Assembly: GCA_045580165.1 (NCBI GenBank)
Contig: JAZNNG010000002.1
Coordinates: 1-29,813, forward strand
Origin: UBA4717 sp045580165
GTDB taxonomy: Bacteria; Bacillota; Clostridia; Oscillospirales; CAG-272
DNA length: 29,813 bases
Direction of reading: 5' to 3'
Part shown: piece by piece, positions 1-8,097 of the stretch
Numbering within the stretch: position 1 is the first letter of the stretch
Layout of the letters: every line of letters starts with the position of its first letter
The notes under the pieces: generated by a model
What the model saw: the letters and a program-made list of their open reading frames with translations, nothing else
What the model was told of the DNA's origin: nothing
Database searches by the model: none
Position numbers and translations under genes: made by a program

Positions 1-2
1 AC

Positions 3-854
3 GATGCTGAAGTACTCGTAAAGGCACTCAAGAGCGAGTTCCCGACCCTTCCCCTTGAGCTTCACACCCACTACACCGCAGGTATCGCTTCAATGACGCT
101 CCTTAAGGCGATCGAAGCAGGCATTGACATCGTAGACACCGCTATCTCTCCTTTGTCAATGGGTACCTCACAGCCCCCCACAGAGCCTATCGTTGCGGCT
201 CTCGCAGGCACGGAGTATGACACAGGTCTTGACCTTAACAAGCTTGACGAGGTATGCAAGTACTTCACACCTCTCAAGGAGAGATACCTCAAGGAGGGTC
301 TGCTTGATCCCAAGGTGCTCAAGGTAGACGTTAACGCGCTTCTTTATCAGGTTCCCGGCGGAATGCTCTCCAACCTCGTTTCTCAGCTCAAGCAGGCAGG
401 AAAGAGCGAGCTTCTTCCCGAGGTTCTTGCAGAGGTGCCGAGAGTAAGAGCAGACGCAGGCTATCCGCCTCTCGTAACTCCCTCATCGCAGATCGTCGGA
501 ACACAGGCAGTATTTAACGTTCTTATGGGCGAGAGATACAAGACTGTAACAAAGGAATTCAAGGGCATTGTAAGAGGCGATTACGGAAAGACACCCGTGG
601 CGATAGACCCGGAATTCGCAAAGAAGATAATCGGAGACGAAAAGCAGATCACCTGTCGTCCCGCAGACAACATCAAGCCTGAGCTTGATACTCTCCGCGA
701 GAAGGTAAGCGAGTACTCCGAGCAGGAGGAGGACGTTCTCTCCTACGCGCTCTTTGAGCAGGTTGCTACCAAGTTCTTTGAATACAGAAAGAATCAGAAG
801 TACGGACTCGACGGTGCTAACGCCGACTCCGAAAACAAGATCCACACTGTTTGA
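3..854 (+). CDS. Carboxyltransferase subunit, oxaloacetate decarboxylase alpha / pyruvate carboxylase B type (5' truncated)
   Basis: The reading frame enters from the left edge at base 3 and gives 283 residues before TGA, so the N-terminal part is outside the window. The visible part begins inside the carboxyltransferase TIM barrel. The HTH metal-ligand motif (residues 21-23 of the fragment) and the following MGTSQPPTEP segment are typical of the family, whose members move a carboxyl group between carboxybiotin and pyruvate or oxaloacetate using a divalent metal. The rest matches the conserved C-terminal PYC/OADA region. The protein ends without a biotinyl-lysine domain (no MKM motif), as in stand-alone 5S/alpha-type subunits that use a separate biotin carrier protein. 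An intrinsic terminator follows at once. The cytosolic role is probably pyruvate/oxaloacetate interconversion or part of a sodium-pumping decarboxylase; partner subunits are not in the window, so the exact substrate is open. Confidence 0.9.
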   Translation, partial: DAEVLVKALKSEFPTLPLELHTHYTAGIASMTLLKAIEAGIDIVDTAISPLSMGTSQPPTEPIVAALAGTEYDTGLDLNKLDEVCKYFTPLKERYLKEGLLDPKVLKVDVNALLYQVPGGMLSNLVSQLKQAGKSELLPEVLAEVPRVRADAGYPPLVTPSSQIVGTQAVFNVLMGERYKTVTKEFKGIVRGDYGKTPVAIDPEFAKKIIGDEKQITCRPADNIKPELDTLREKVSEYSEQEEDVLSYALFEQVATKFFEYRKNQKYGLDGANADSENKIHTV

Positions 855-860
855 TAAATC

Positions 861-891
861 AAAAAAACCGCGGAATTTTCCGCGGTTTTTT
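861..891 (+). terminator. Intrinsic terminator after the carboxyltransferase gene
   Basis: A near-perfect inverted repeat (AAAAAACCGCGGAA / TTCCGCGGTTTTTT) sits seven bases after the stop codon and ends in a run of six T. It is symmetrical enough to work on either strand. Confidence 0.9.
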
Positions 892-913
892 GCGTAATAT
901 AAGACTTGGTTTG

Positions 914-942
914 TTGACATTGATTTTTGTTTGTGCTAAAAT
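914..942 (+). promoter_or_regulatory. Sigma-A type promoter for the histidine phosphatase gene
   Basis: Consensus -35 TTGACA (914-919), a 17-base spacer and -10 TAAAAT (937-942) with an extended TGC just before it. It lies between the upstream terminator and the ATG at 978, which marks a new transcription unit. Confidence 0.8.
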
Positions 943-977
943 ATTGTCAGATAAAATTAAGAAAGAGAAGTACACAA

Positions 978-1625
978 ATGACGAGAATGATATTTGTGCG
1001 CCACGGTGAAAGCACGGGCAACGAAACACACCGCTTTTACGGCCATTTTGACGGCGGACTCACGGAAAGAGGACGTGCTCAGGCGAGAGCCGCGGCAGAG
1101 TATCTCAAGGACTACAAAATTGATATAGCATACGGCAGCGACCTTTCGCGCGCCTTTGAAACGGGAACTATAATAGCCGCGCCTCACGGACTTGAGGTCA
1201 TACCTGATAAGGAGCTGCGCGAAATATACGCGGGTGAGTGGGAGAATCTTTTGTTCGAGGAGATCGGCGAAAAGTATCCTGAGGAGTTTGGCTTGTGGAA
1301 GACCGACGTTTGGAATGCAAAGCCTGCCAGCGGAGAGAGGGTTTCGGACGTTGCGGCAAGAGTTCGCCGTGAGGTGTGGAAGCTTGCCCGTGAAAATGAG
1401 GGTAAGACGGTCCTTATTGCGACACACGCAACACCCGTTCGTACGCTCGTGTGCGAGTGGCTCGGTATGGCAGACGAGAGGATGTGTGAAATTGACTGGG
1501 TCAAGAACGCCTCGGTATCAATAGTTGATTACGATACCGAAAACAATACGGTAAAGCCCGTTGTGATAGGCGAAGCCGAGTTCCTCGGTAACATTGCGAC
1601 TCAGTTTGATAAAAAGGAAGTATAA
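978..1625 (+). CDS. Histidine phosphatase family protein (phosphoglycerate mutase-like)
   Basis: A 215-residue cytosolic protein of the histidine phosphatase superfamily. The RHGE motif at residues 8-11 carries the phospho-accepting His9, SDLSRA at 54-59 supplies the usual second arginine, and IATH at 147-150 gives the second catalytic histidine. The length fits the cofactor-independent branch (GpmB/CobC/PhoE-like), so the substrate (sugar phosphate, nucleotide or cobalamin precursor) cannot be read from sequence. The ATG at 978 is preferred to an in-frame ATG at 927 because 927 lies inside the promoter spacer, whereas 978 is preceded by a purine-rich GAAAGAGAAG and gives the standard N-terminus for the family. 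The gene has its own strong promoter. The next gene, copA, starts about 60 bases later with only a weak hairpin between them, so the two may be cotranscribed. Confidence 0.88.
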   Translation: MTRMIFVRHGESTGNETHRFYGHFDGGLTERGRAQARAAAEYLKDYKIDIAYGSDLSRAFETGTIIAAPHGLEVIPDKELREIYAGEWENLLFEEIGEKYPEEFGLWKTDVWNAKPASGERVSDVAARVRREVWKLARENEGKTVLIATHATPVRTLVCEWLGMADERMCEIDWVKNASVSIVDYDTENNTVKPVVIGEAEFLGNIATQFDKKEV

Positions 1626-1630
1626 AAAAT

Positions 1631-1648
1631 CCGCGCCGTTGTGCGCGG
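1631..1648 (+). other. GC-rich hairpin between the phosphatase gene and copA
   Basis: CCGCGC and GCGCGG pair around a six-base loop. There is no real T-run behind it (TGCTTTGCC follows), so it is at best a weak attenuator or a transcript-stabilising hairpin. Confidence 0.4.
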
Positions 1649-1686
1649 TGCTTTGCCGTTTGGCATAAGAGAGGGTGAAATATCGG

Positions 1687-4170
1687 GTGAAAATGTATCA
1701 GGTTTCGGGAATGAGCTGTGCAGCGTGCAGTGCGCGTGTTGAAAAGGCAGTGTCGGGACTCGACGGCGTTGCTTCCTGCAGCGTCAGTCTGCTGACTAAT
1801 TCTATGTCGGTTGACGGTGACGTGAGCGAGGAGAGCGTAATGAAGGCGGTAGCCCACGCAGGCTACTCTGCAAGACCTGCAGATGCCTCAAATACCGCAC
1901 CAACGTCGGTGTCTGCTAAAGCGGACGATCCCCTTGAAGACCGTGAAACACCGATACTAAAGAGGCGTCTTATTGGCTCACTTGCTTTTCTTGCGCTTCT
2001 TATGTATGTTTCAATGGGGCACGGTATGTGGGGCTTTCCCCTCCCGAGCTTTTTTGAAGGCAATCCCGTAGCCACGGGAATTCTGCAGCTGCTTCTGGCG
2101 GCTATTGTAATGGTGATAAACCAAAAATTCTTTATTAACGGCTTTAAGGGAATTATCAACCGTGCGCCGAATATGGATACTCTCGTTGCACTCGGAAGCG
2201 CGGCGGCGTTTATATACAGTGTGTGCGTTGTTTTCGTAATGACCGAGGCTCAGCTTTCGGGCGGAGTTGACGCGGCAGCAATGCATCTGCACGATCTTTA
2301 TTTTGAGTCGGCGGCTATGATACTGACTCTTATAACTGTCGGAAAAATGCTTGAGGCAAGGTCCAAGGGTAAGACCACCGACGCACTCAGAGGTCTTATC
2401 AGTCTCGCGCCCAAAACCGCAACCGTTATAAGAGACGGCAAGGAGATTACACTTCCTGCAGACGGGGTAAGAGTTGACGATATATTCACGGTCAGACCCG
2501 GAGAGAGCATACCTGTTGACGGAGTTGTCATCGAGGGCGAGAGTGCAGTCAATGAAGCCGCGCTGACGGGCGAAAGCGTGCCGATCGACAAGACAGTTGG
2601 CGACGGCGTGTCGGCGGCAACGGTAAATCAGTCGGGCTTTCTCAAATGCAGAGCAACGAGAGTCGGTGCTGATACCACACTTTCGCAGATAATAAAGGCG
2701 GTAAGCGATGCGGCGGCGACTAAAGCGCCGATAGCAAGGCTTGCGGATAAGGTCTCGGGAATTTTCGTCCCGACGGTAATAGCTATTGCTGCCCTTACAA
2801 CTGCCGTTTGGCTTGTTCTCGGACGCGAAATCGGCTTTGCGCTTGCTCGCGGAATATCCGTGCTCGTAATAAGCTGTCCCCGTGCGCTCGGACTCGCAAC
2901 TCCCGTATCCATAATGGTAGGCTCGGGAGTCGGTGCGAAGAATGGAATACTGTTCAAAACCGCCGCGGCTCTTGAGGAAGCAGGCAGGATAAACACCGTT
3001 GCACTTGACAAAACGGGCACAGTGACACTCGGTGAGCCGCGGGTTACCGATATAATTCCATTAGGTAACACCACGAGTGACGAGCTTATCACCCTTGCGT
3101 ATTCGCTTGAAAATAAAAGCGAGCATCCGCTTGCGCGCGCAGTTGTGGACTTTGCGCTCGAGAGGAATATCAAGTCACTTGAGCTTGACGGCTTCAGGGC
3201 GGTTTCGGGCAGCGGAGTTACGGCAGAGCTTGACGGCAAGCTTCTTTGCGGCGGAAATATGAGGTTTATAGCAGAGCTTGCCAAGGTTGATGGCGAGGTT
3301 ACGGATAAGGTAACGTCACTGTCCGACAGCGGCAAAACGCCTCTTATATTCGCGCTTGATAATAAGGTCATAGGCATAATAGCGGTTGCCGACACGGTGA
3401 AGCCCGACAGTAAGGACGCGGTAGACACGCTCAAGTCTATGGGTGTTAAGGTCATAATGCTAACGGGAGATAACGAGCGCACCGCCAGAGCAGTAGCCGA
3501 TATCGTTGGTATCGACGAGGTAGTTGCGGGTGTTCTTCCAAACGGCAAATCGGCTGAAATCGAAAAGCTCAAGAGGTACGGCAGAGTAGCTATGGTTGGC
3601 GACGGAATCAACGATTCTCCCGCGCTCACCTGCGCGGACCTTGGAATTGCTATCGGAGCAGGCACGGATATCGCCATAGATTCGGCGGACGTCGTGCTGA
3701 TGAAGAACAGCCCCACGGACGTTGCGAGAGCTATAAGGCTCGGCAGAAAAACACTTACAAATATAAAGGAAAACCTGTTCTGGGCGTTTATATATAACGT
3801 GATAGGAATACCGATCGCCGCAGGCGTGCTTATACCGTTCGGTATAACCCTGAATCCTATGCTCGGTGCGGCGGCGATGAGTCTGTCGAGCTTTTGCGTT
3901 GTATCCAATTCGCTAAGGCTTAATCTTGTAAACTTAAATCATAATAAAACCGAAAAGAGGAAAAAAGAAATGGAAATAGCGCTTAAAATTGAAGGTATGA
4001 TGTGTACTCATTGCTCGGGCAGAGTCAAAAAGGTGCTTGAGGAGCTTGCAGGCGTAATCAGCGCCGACGTTAGTCACGAAAAGGGAACGGCAGTCGTGAA
4101 AACCGACGGAACCGTTGCACTTGAGCTTCTCAAAAAGACGGTCGAGGAGCAGGGCTATAAGGTAATATAA
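1687..4170 (+). CDS. copA: Copper-type P1B ATPase with N- and C-terminal metal-binding domains; CPR in place of CPC
   Basis: A membrane pump of about 827 residues, most likely exporting Cu(I) with ATP. Numbered from GTG 1687: an N-terminal HMA domain with MxCxxC (Cys 11 and 14), transmembrane helices, the actuator TGES (about 294-297), the phosphorylation motif DKTGT (about 441), GDGIND (about 638), then TM7 with IYN and TM8 with MSLSS, the helices that mark Cu(I) ATPases. The TM6 motif reads SCPRALGLATP instead of SCPCALGLATP, so a key copper-binding cysteine is arginine. After TM8 comes a basic linker and a second HMA domain (MxCxxC, Cys 773 and 776) that looks like a fused CopZ chaperone. 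An in-frame GTG at 1675 and an ATG at 1693 are alternative starts; 1687 is preferred because GAGGGTGA sits eight bases upstream. No copper regulator gene (csoR or copY) is nearby. A bidirectional terminator follows. Family assignment is firm; metal specificity is uncertain because of the CPR. Confidence 0.9.
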   Translation: MKMYQVSGMSCAACSARVEKAVSGLDGVASCSVSLLTNSMSVDGDVSEESVMKAVAHAGYSARPADASNTAPTSVSAKADDPLEDRETPILKRRLIGSLAFLALLMYVSMGHGMWGFPLPSFFEGNPVATGILQLLLAAIVMVINQKFFINGFKGIINRAPNMDTLVALGSAAAFIYSVCVVFVMTEAQLSGGVDAAAMHLHDLYFESAAMILTLITVGKMLEARSKGKTTDALRGLISLAPKTATVIRDGKEITLPADGVRVDDIFTVRPGESIPVDGVVIEGESAVNEAALTGESVPIDKTVGDGVSAATVNQSGFLKCRATRVGADTTLSQIIKAVSDAAATKAPIARLADKVSGIFVPTVIAIAALTTAVWLVLGREIGFALARGISVLVISCPRALGLATPVSIMVGSGVGAKNGILFKTAAALEEAGRINTVALDKTGTVTLGEPRVTDIIPLGNTTSDELITLAYSLENKSEHPLARAVVDFALERNIKSLELDGFRAVSGSGVTAELDGKLLCGGNMRFIAELAKVDGEVTDKVTSLSDSGKTPLIFALDNKVIGIIAVADTVKPDSKDAVDTLKSMGVKVIMLTGDNERTARAVADIVGIDEVVAGVLPNGKSAEIEKLKRYGRVAMVGDGINDSPALTCADLGIAIGAGTDIAIDSADVVLMKNSPTDVARAIRLGRKTLTNIKENLFWAFIYNVIGIPIAAGVLIPFGITLNPMLGAAAMSLSSFCVVSNSLRLNLVNLNHNKTEKRKKEMEIALKIEGMMCTHCSGRVKKVLEELAGVISADVSHEKGTAVVKTDGTVALELLKKTVEEQGYKVI
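3956..4170 (+). other. Possible internal translation start giving a free CopZ-like chaperone
   Basis: Within the copA frame, AGAGG at 3956-3960 is followed nine bases later by an ATG (3970-3972). From there the frame encodes 66 residues, the usual length of a stand-alone CopZ copper chaperone, with GMMCTHC as the metal site. The short basic linker just before it (NHNKTEKRKKE) looks like read-through of a former intergenic spacer. This is an inference from spacing and length; no expression evidence is available. Confidence 0.45.
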
Positions 4171-4172
4171 CG

Positions 4173-4210
4173 AAAAAAGTCTACGGTTAATTTTAACCGT
4201 AGACTTTTTT
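4173..4210. terminator. Bidirectional terminator between copA and the convergent lipoprotein gene
   Basis: A long perfect inverted repeat (AAAAAAGTCTACGGTTAA / TTAACCGTAGACTTTTTT) has an A-run on one side and a T-run on the other, so it can end transcription from both sides. It abuts the stop codons of both genes. Confidence 0.92.
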
Positions 4211-6084
4211 TACAGACCGCTGCGCTCTACTATTATCGCATCCTTTGGGTCAAAGTAATCGTTCGTATTGCTGCTGAGGCCGCCTGCCCTCCAAGCCTGA
4301 TCAAAGGTTATATCCTCTGTGTTTGAGAGGATAACATAACGGCTGTCCTTCGCGGCGTTGTTGAGTCTGCCGCTTATATCAAGACGGTATTTGTAGTTGT
4401 ATCCACCGCACTCAAAGCTGCCGTTGTCAAGCTTATGATATGTATTTGTCACTATCATTCCCGAGCTGTCGAGCAGCTTTTTCACGTCCTCGTTTTTGGA
4501 CTTTTCGTAGGTTTCAACCGTGTTTGCGGGAGGGGTAGGGGTGTTTGCGGGGGGAGTCATACCTCCAAAGCCGTCTTCGGGAAGTGCACCATCGGGAAAG
4601 CTGCCGCCCGAGAAGCCCTCGGGAAAGTTACCACCCGAGAAGCCCTCGGGAAATTCGCCGTTTGGCATTTCGGGAGGAACACCCTCACTGTCGGGCATTT
4701 GACCTGTCGGCGGCTTTTCCCACTCGTTATATCTGTCGCCGCTAAATTCCCCCTTGATGGGAGGCATATTTTCAATGTCGAAGTCGGGCATAGAACCACC
4801 GGGTCCGCGACCGCTGAATCCGCCGCTGAATCCGCCGAAACCACCGTTGCCTATCACGGTATCGTTTGTATTGACGGTTATATCAAGCACCGCTTCGCCG
4901 TATTTGAGGGTATAAGTGCTTTCGAGCTTGATGCTCGGAGAGGAAATAAATATATGGTTGTATTCTTTTGTGGGGGCAAAGCTTATTATAATGTTTCCGC
5001 TTGAATCGTTAAGGGTTATCGCGTCGGCTACCGCCTCCTCGAGAAAGACGTTTATGGTCGGATTTGAGGCAGTATTAAATCCGCGGAACATACCCGAAAA
5101 GCCGGTTGCTATAACCGTTGCGTCACCGAGCTTTGAGTTGAGATCAAAGTCGATAGACGTGTTGCCGCTGTCCGCCGCGCCCGATATGAATATCTGACCG
5201 CCCATAAAGCTTAAGTCACCGTTTGAGTCAACGCCGTCGCCGTGTACGTCGATATTTATATTACCGCCGTTTACGGTGAGGTTCGCCCCCTCGTATTTTT
5301 CCTCGCTGACCTCAACTCCGCGCGCGTTTATGCCGTCGTCGTTTGCAACTATATTGATGTTTCCTTTTTCGATAAGCACGGTCTTTCCTTCAAGACCCTC
5401 CTCGCAGACGGTAATATTTATGTCTGCGTTATTGACCTTAAGGTCGCCCGTGGTCGATACGCCGTCATCTACCGCTGAAATGTTGAAGCTTCCGCCGTTA
5501 AACGTAATGCTTGCCTGCTCGGGCTCGTCGTTTTCTGATTTTATAGCATCGTTTCCGCTTTTGATGTTGAAATTACCGCCGTCAAACGTAATGCGCTGCT
5601 CGGAATCAATACCGTTGTGACCCACGTCAATGTTGTAAACTCCGCCGCTGACCGAGATGTTCTTTTTGCCTACGATACCGTCGTCACGGCTTGACTTTAT
5701 CGTAAGTGTACCGTTGCCGCCAAGCGTAAGATCGGCTTTTGAGAAAATTGCAGAAGACTCGTCCTCATCTGCAGATTCGATCAAAAGCTTGTTTTCGCTC
5801 GCGTCCGCAAGAGTCAGTGTAACACGCTTTGCAGAGCGTACGTCAATAAGAGGCTTACTTGCGAAAAGCTCCACTCCGTCAAGAACAAGCTCTACCTCGC
5901 CCTTTGTGTCGACTATTATCTGACAGTCGTTTCCTGTACCGCTGAAGGTGTAAACACCTCCGTCGGTTATTTTTATATCAGAGTTGTTTTCAAAAACAAA
6001 AGTGCTGTTTCCCGTGTTATTACTGCCGCAACCGCAAAGCAGGAGAAAAATGGATAATAACAGTAAAGCTAAGATGTTTTTCAT
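4210..6084 (-). CDS. Carbohydrate-binding, beta-helix-like lipoprotein (Cthe_2159 / DUF4353-like)
   Basis: A 624-residue exported protein. It starts with MKN and a hydrophobic stretch ending in LCGC, a lipobox that would lipidate Cys19 and anchor it to the outer face of the membrane. Residues of about 35-420 contain many short repeats such as DDGI, GDGVDSNGD and NGGxxNI, typical of right-handed beta-helix proteins of the Cthe_2159 family, described as binding acidic polysaccharide such as polygalacturonate. A Gly/Phe/Pro-rich low-complexity segment follows, with tandem FPEGFSGG copies and proline-rich spacers, then a C-terminal domain of about 100 residues of unknown role. The start is at 6084, where GGAGG sits six bases upstream; a longer in-frame start at 6141 would put a charged stretch before the signal peptide. 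It has its own promoter and ends at the terminator shared with copA. The family is reasonably sure; the ligand is inferred. Confidence 0.82.
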   Translation of the reverse strand: MKNILALLLLSIFLLLCGCGSNNTGNSTFVFENNSDIKITDGGVYTFSGTGNDCQIIVDTKGEVELVLDGVELFASKPLIDVRSAKRVTLTLADASENKLLIESADEDESSAIFSKADLTLGGNGTLTIKSSRDDGIVGKKNISVSGGVYNIDVGHNGIDSEQRITFDGGNFNIKSGNDAIKSENDEPEQASITFNGGSFNISAVDDGVSTTGDLKVNNADINITVCEEGLEGKTVLIEKGNINIVANDDGINARGVEVSEEKYEGANLTVNGGNINIDVHGDGVDSNGDLSFMGGQIFISGAADSGNTSIDFDLNSKLGDATVIATGFSGMFRGFNTASNPTINVFLEEAVADAITLNDSSGNIIISFAPTKEYNHIFISSPSIKLESTYTLKYGEAVLDITVNTNDTVIGNGGFGGFSGGFSGRGPGGSMPDFDIENMPPIKGEFSGDRYNEWEKPPTGQMPDSEGVPPEMPNGEFPEGFSGGNFPEGFSGGSFPDGALPEDGFGGMTPPANTPTPPANTVETYEKSKNEDVKKLLDSSGMIVTNTYHKLDNGSFECGGYNYKYRLDISGRLNNAAKDSRYVILSNTEDITFDQAWRAGGLSSNTNDYFDPKDAIIVERSGL

Positions 6085-6112
6085 ATAAAACCTCCATTTT
6101 TTTGTTGATTTA

Positions 6113-6141
6113 ATTATACACGTCAAAAAAGAAGAAAACAA
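6113..6141 (-). promoter_or_regulatory. Probable promoter of the lipoprotein gene
   Basis: On the minus strand, TTGTTT (6136-6141), a 17-base spacer and TATAAT (6113-6118), about 30 bases upstream of the start codon. Confidence 0.55.
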
Positions 6142-6170
6142 GACGAAAACGTGATGGCTTTGTGAAAATT

Positions 6171-6199
6171 AAAAAAGAGGAGCGATGCTCCTCTTTTTT
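6171..6199 (-). terminator. Intrinsic terminator of the RNase J gene
   Basis: AAAAAAGAGGAGC and GCTCCTCTTTTTT pair around a three-base loop. The TAA stop of the RNase J gene lies within the A/T tract of the hairpin. The A/T flanks are symmetrical, so it could also act on the plus strand. Confidence 0.85.
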
Positions 6200-7862
6200 A
6201 TACGTTCATTATTATGGGAAGGATCATAGGACGGCGCTTGGTCTGATTGAAGATAAACTTCGACATACAGTCCTTAACGTTGTTTTTGATCTCTGTCCAG
6301 TCGGCGTATCCCTCGTCGAGACAGTCCTCGATAGCATATCTTGCCGCGTCACGAAGCTGCTCCATAAGCTCCTCGGCTTCTCTAACGTAAACGAAGCCGC
6401 GTGAGATTATGTCGGGTCCCGAAACGATGTTTCCAAGCTCAACGTCAACCGTTGCTACTACAACGATGATACCGTCCTGTGAGAGATGGCGTCTGTCACG
6501 AAGCACGATGTTTCCGACGTCGCCGACACCGAGTCCGTCAACAAGAACTCGTCCGCAGGGAACGTTCTGTCCCCACTTTGCAGTGTCGCGCGTAAGCTCA
6601 AGCACCTTTCCGATCTCCGAAATAAAGATTCTGTCGGGAGTCATACCCATTTCTATTGCAAGCTCGCGGTTCTTGATAAGATGCTTGCACTCACCGTGTA
6701 TGGGCATAAAGAATTTGGGCTTGAGAAGCGCCTGAAGAAGCTTTAGCTCCTCCTGACACGCGTGTCCCGAAACGTGAACGTCGGCAACCGCGTCGTTTAG
6801 CACGTTAACGCCCTTGCGGTATAGCTCGTTTACTATATTGCCGACAAGCTTTTCGTTGCCGGGGATAGCAGTCGCGCTGATAACAACGAGATCGTTCGGT
6901 CCAAGCTCAACCTTGTCGTGATTTGAAAACGCCATTCTGTAAAGAGCGCTCATAGGCTCGCCCTGGCTTCCCGTGGTGATGATGGTGAGCTGCTCGGGCG
7001 GATATCTCTTGATATCGTTTATGTCTATAAGCACCTTTTCGGGGTCGTGCATACATTCAAGCTTTATCGCGGTGCTGACTATATTCACCATGCTTCTTCC
7101 CGTAACCGCAACCTTACGTCCGCAAGCGGCGCTCGCGTCGATTATCTGCTGAACGCGGTGTACGTTTGACGAGAACGTAGCGATAACGATACGCTTGTCT
7201 CTGTTTTTCATAAAGATGGTCTCAAGCGACTTGCCGACCGTCTTTTCGCTGGGAGTATAACCGGGACGCTCTGCGTTGGTTGACTCGCACATAAGAAGGA
7301 GCACGCCCTTGTTGCCGATCTCGCCCATTCTTGCGATGTCCATCATTTTGCCCTCGATGGGGGTGAGGTCGAGCTTGAAGTCGCCCGAATGGAATACCAC
7401 GCCGACGGGGGTGGTGATGGAGAGCGCGCACGCGTCGACTATCGAGTGGTTAACGTGTACGAATTCAACCTTGAAGCAGCCGAGCTTGACCGTGTCGCCT
7501 GCCTTCACCGTGTGAAGCTTGGGATTATAGTCAAACGAAAACTCGGTGAGCTTGTTTTCGATGATACCTATCGTGAGTCTGGTTCCGTAAACGGGAGCCT
7601 TTATTGATTTGAGCGCGTAGGGAAGCGCTCCGATGTGGTCCTCGTGACCGTGAGTAATAACGAATCCGCGCACCTTGTCGATGTTCTTTTCGAGATACGT
7701 CATATCTGGTATAACGAGGTCTATGCCGAGCATATCCTCGTCGGGAAAGCCGAGACCGCAGTCAACGATGAGAATATCGTCCTCGTATTCGAGAACGCAC
7801 ATATTCTTACCTATTTCCTGAAGTCCGCCGAGAAACATTACCTTCAGTTTGCTTTTAGCCAT
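6198..7862 (-). CDS. rnj: Ribonuclease J
   Basis: A 554-residue metallo-beta-lactamase/beta-CASP ribonuclease, the normal length for RNase J1/J2. It acts in the cytosol as an endonuclease and 5'-3' exonuclease in mRNA decay and RNA maturation. Visible features are the N-terminal MFLGGLQEIGKNM segment, the zinc-binding HGHEDH at residues 71-76, FHSGDF, the beta-CASP region, and PIHGECKHL, which supplies a late histidine. A C-terminal domain follows as in other RNase J proteins. The ATG at 7862 is preceded by AAAGG and matches the family N-terminus. The gene appears to have its own promoter about 165 bases upstream and ends in an intrinsic terminator. Only one copy is in the window, so rnjA or rnjB cannot be assigned. 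Confidence 0.96.
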   Translation of the reverse strand: MAKSKLKVMFLGGLQEIGKNMCVLEYEDDILIVDCGLGFPDEDMLGIDLVIPDMTYLEKNIDKVRGFVITHGHEDHIGALPYALKSIKAPVYGTRLTIGIIENKLTEFSFDYNPKLHTVKAGDTVKLGCFKVEFVHVNHSIVDACALSITTPVGVVFHSGDFKLDLTPIEGKMMDIARMGEIGNKGVLLLMCESTNAERPGYTPSEKTVGKSLETIFMKNRDKRIVIATFSSNVHRVQQIIDASAACGRKVAVTGRSMVNIVSTAIKLECMHDPEKVLIDINDIKRYPPEQLTIITTGSQGEPMSALYRMAFSNHDKVELGPNDLVVISATAIPGNEKLVGNIVNELYRKGVNVLNDAVADVHVSGHACQEELKLLQALLKPKFFMPIHGECKHLIKNRELAIEMGMTPDRIFISEIGKVLELTRDTAKWGQNVPCGRVLVDGLGVGDVGNIVLRDRRHLSQDGIIVVVATVDVELGNIVSGPDIISRGFVYVREAEELMEQLRDAARYAIEDCLDEGYADWTEIKNNVKDCMSKFIFNQTKRRPMILPIIMNV

Positions 7863-8034
7863 TATATTCTGCCTTTCTAAAAATATGTATATCCGTATAC
7901 GGAATAAAAGTTATTTAATTGCGCGACAAAACAAAGCTTGATAAAAAATCAAGCTGTTTTACAAAAAACACGGAAACGGGCGATCAATCCGCGTCTTGTG
8001 TGCCGATGGGGTAACGAACAAATTAAACAACTAT
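7863..8034 (-). promoter_or_regulatory. Long 5' leader of rnj with an early hairpin
   Basis: No gene is seen here. Reading towards rnj, the leader carries a hairpin AGCTTGAT / ATCAAGCT (7936-7956) followed by TTGTTTTG, which resembles a weak intrinsic terminator, and a 12-base perfect palindrome TCCGTATACGGA (7892-7903) about 30 bases before the ATG. It matches no riboswitch class that I recognise. Attenuation or autoregulation is a possibility only. Confidence 0.4.
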
Positions 8035-8063
8035 ATTATACATTATGTTTTGAATTTTTGCAA
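8035..8063 (-). promoter_or_regulatory. Promoter for rnj
   Basis: On the minus strand, -35 TTGCAA (8058-8063), a 17-base spacer and -10 TATAAT (8035-8040). It lies just past the end of the upstream small gene. Confidence 0.65.
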
Positions 8064-8097
8064 TATGCTTTTTTAAATATTGTGTTAATATTGGAAT

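Noticed and set aside
483..920. Long minus-strand open frame over the carboxyltransferase gene
   Set aside because: It is antisense to a clearly recognised gene, has no ribosome-binding site, and its protein looks like a shadow of the opposite codons.
2628..3908. 426-codon minus-strand frame inside copA
   Set aside because: Serine/proline/alanine-rich shadow of a well-supported P-type ATPase; no start signals.
4160..4215. Separate operator or riboswitch between copA and the lipoprotein gene
   Set aside because: The symmetry is fully explained by a bidirectional terminator between convergent genes.
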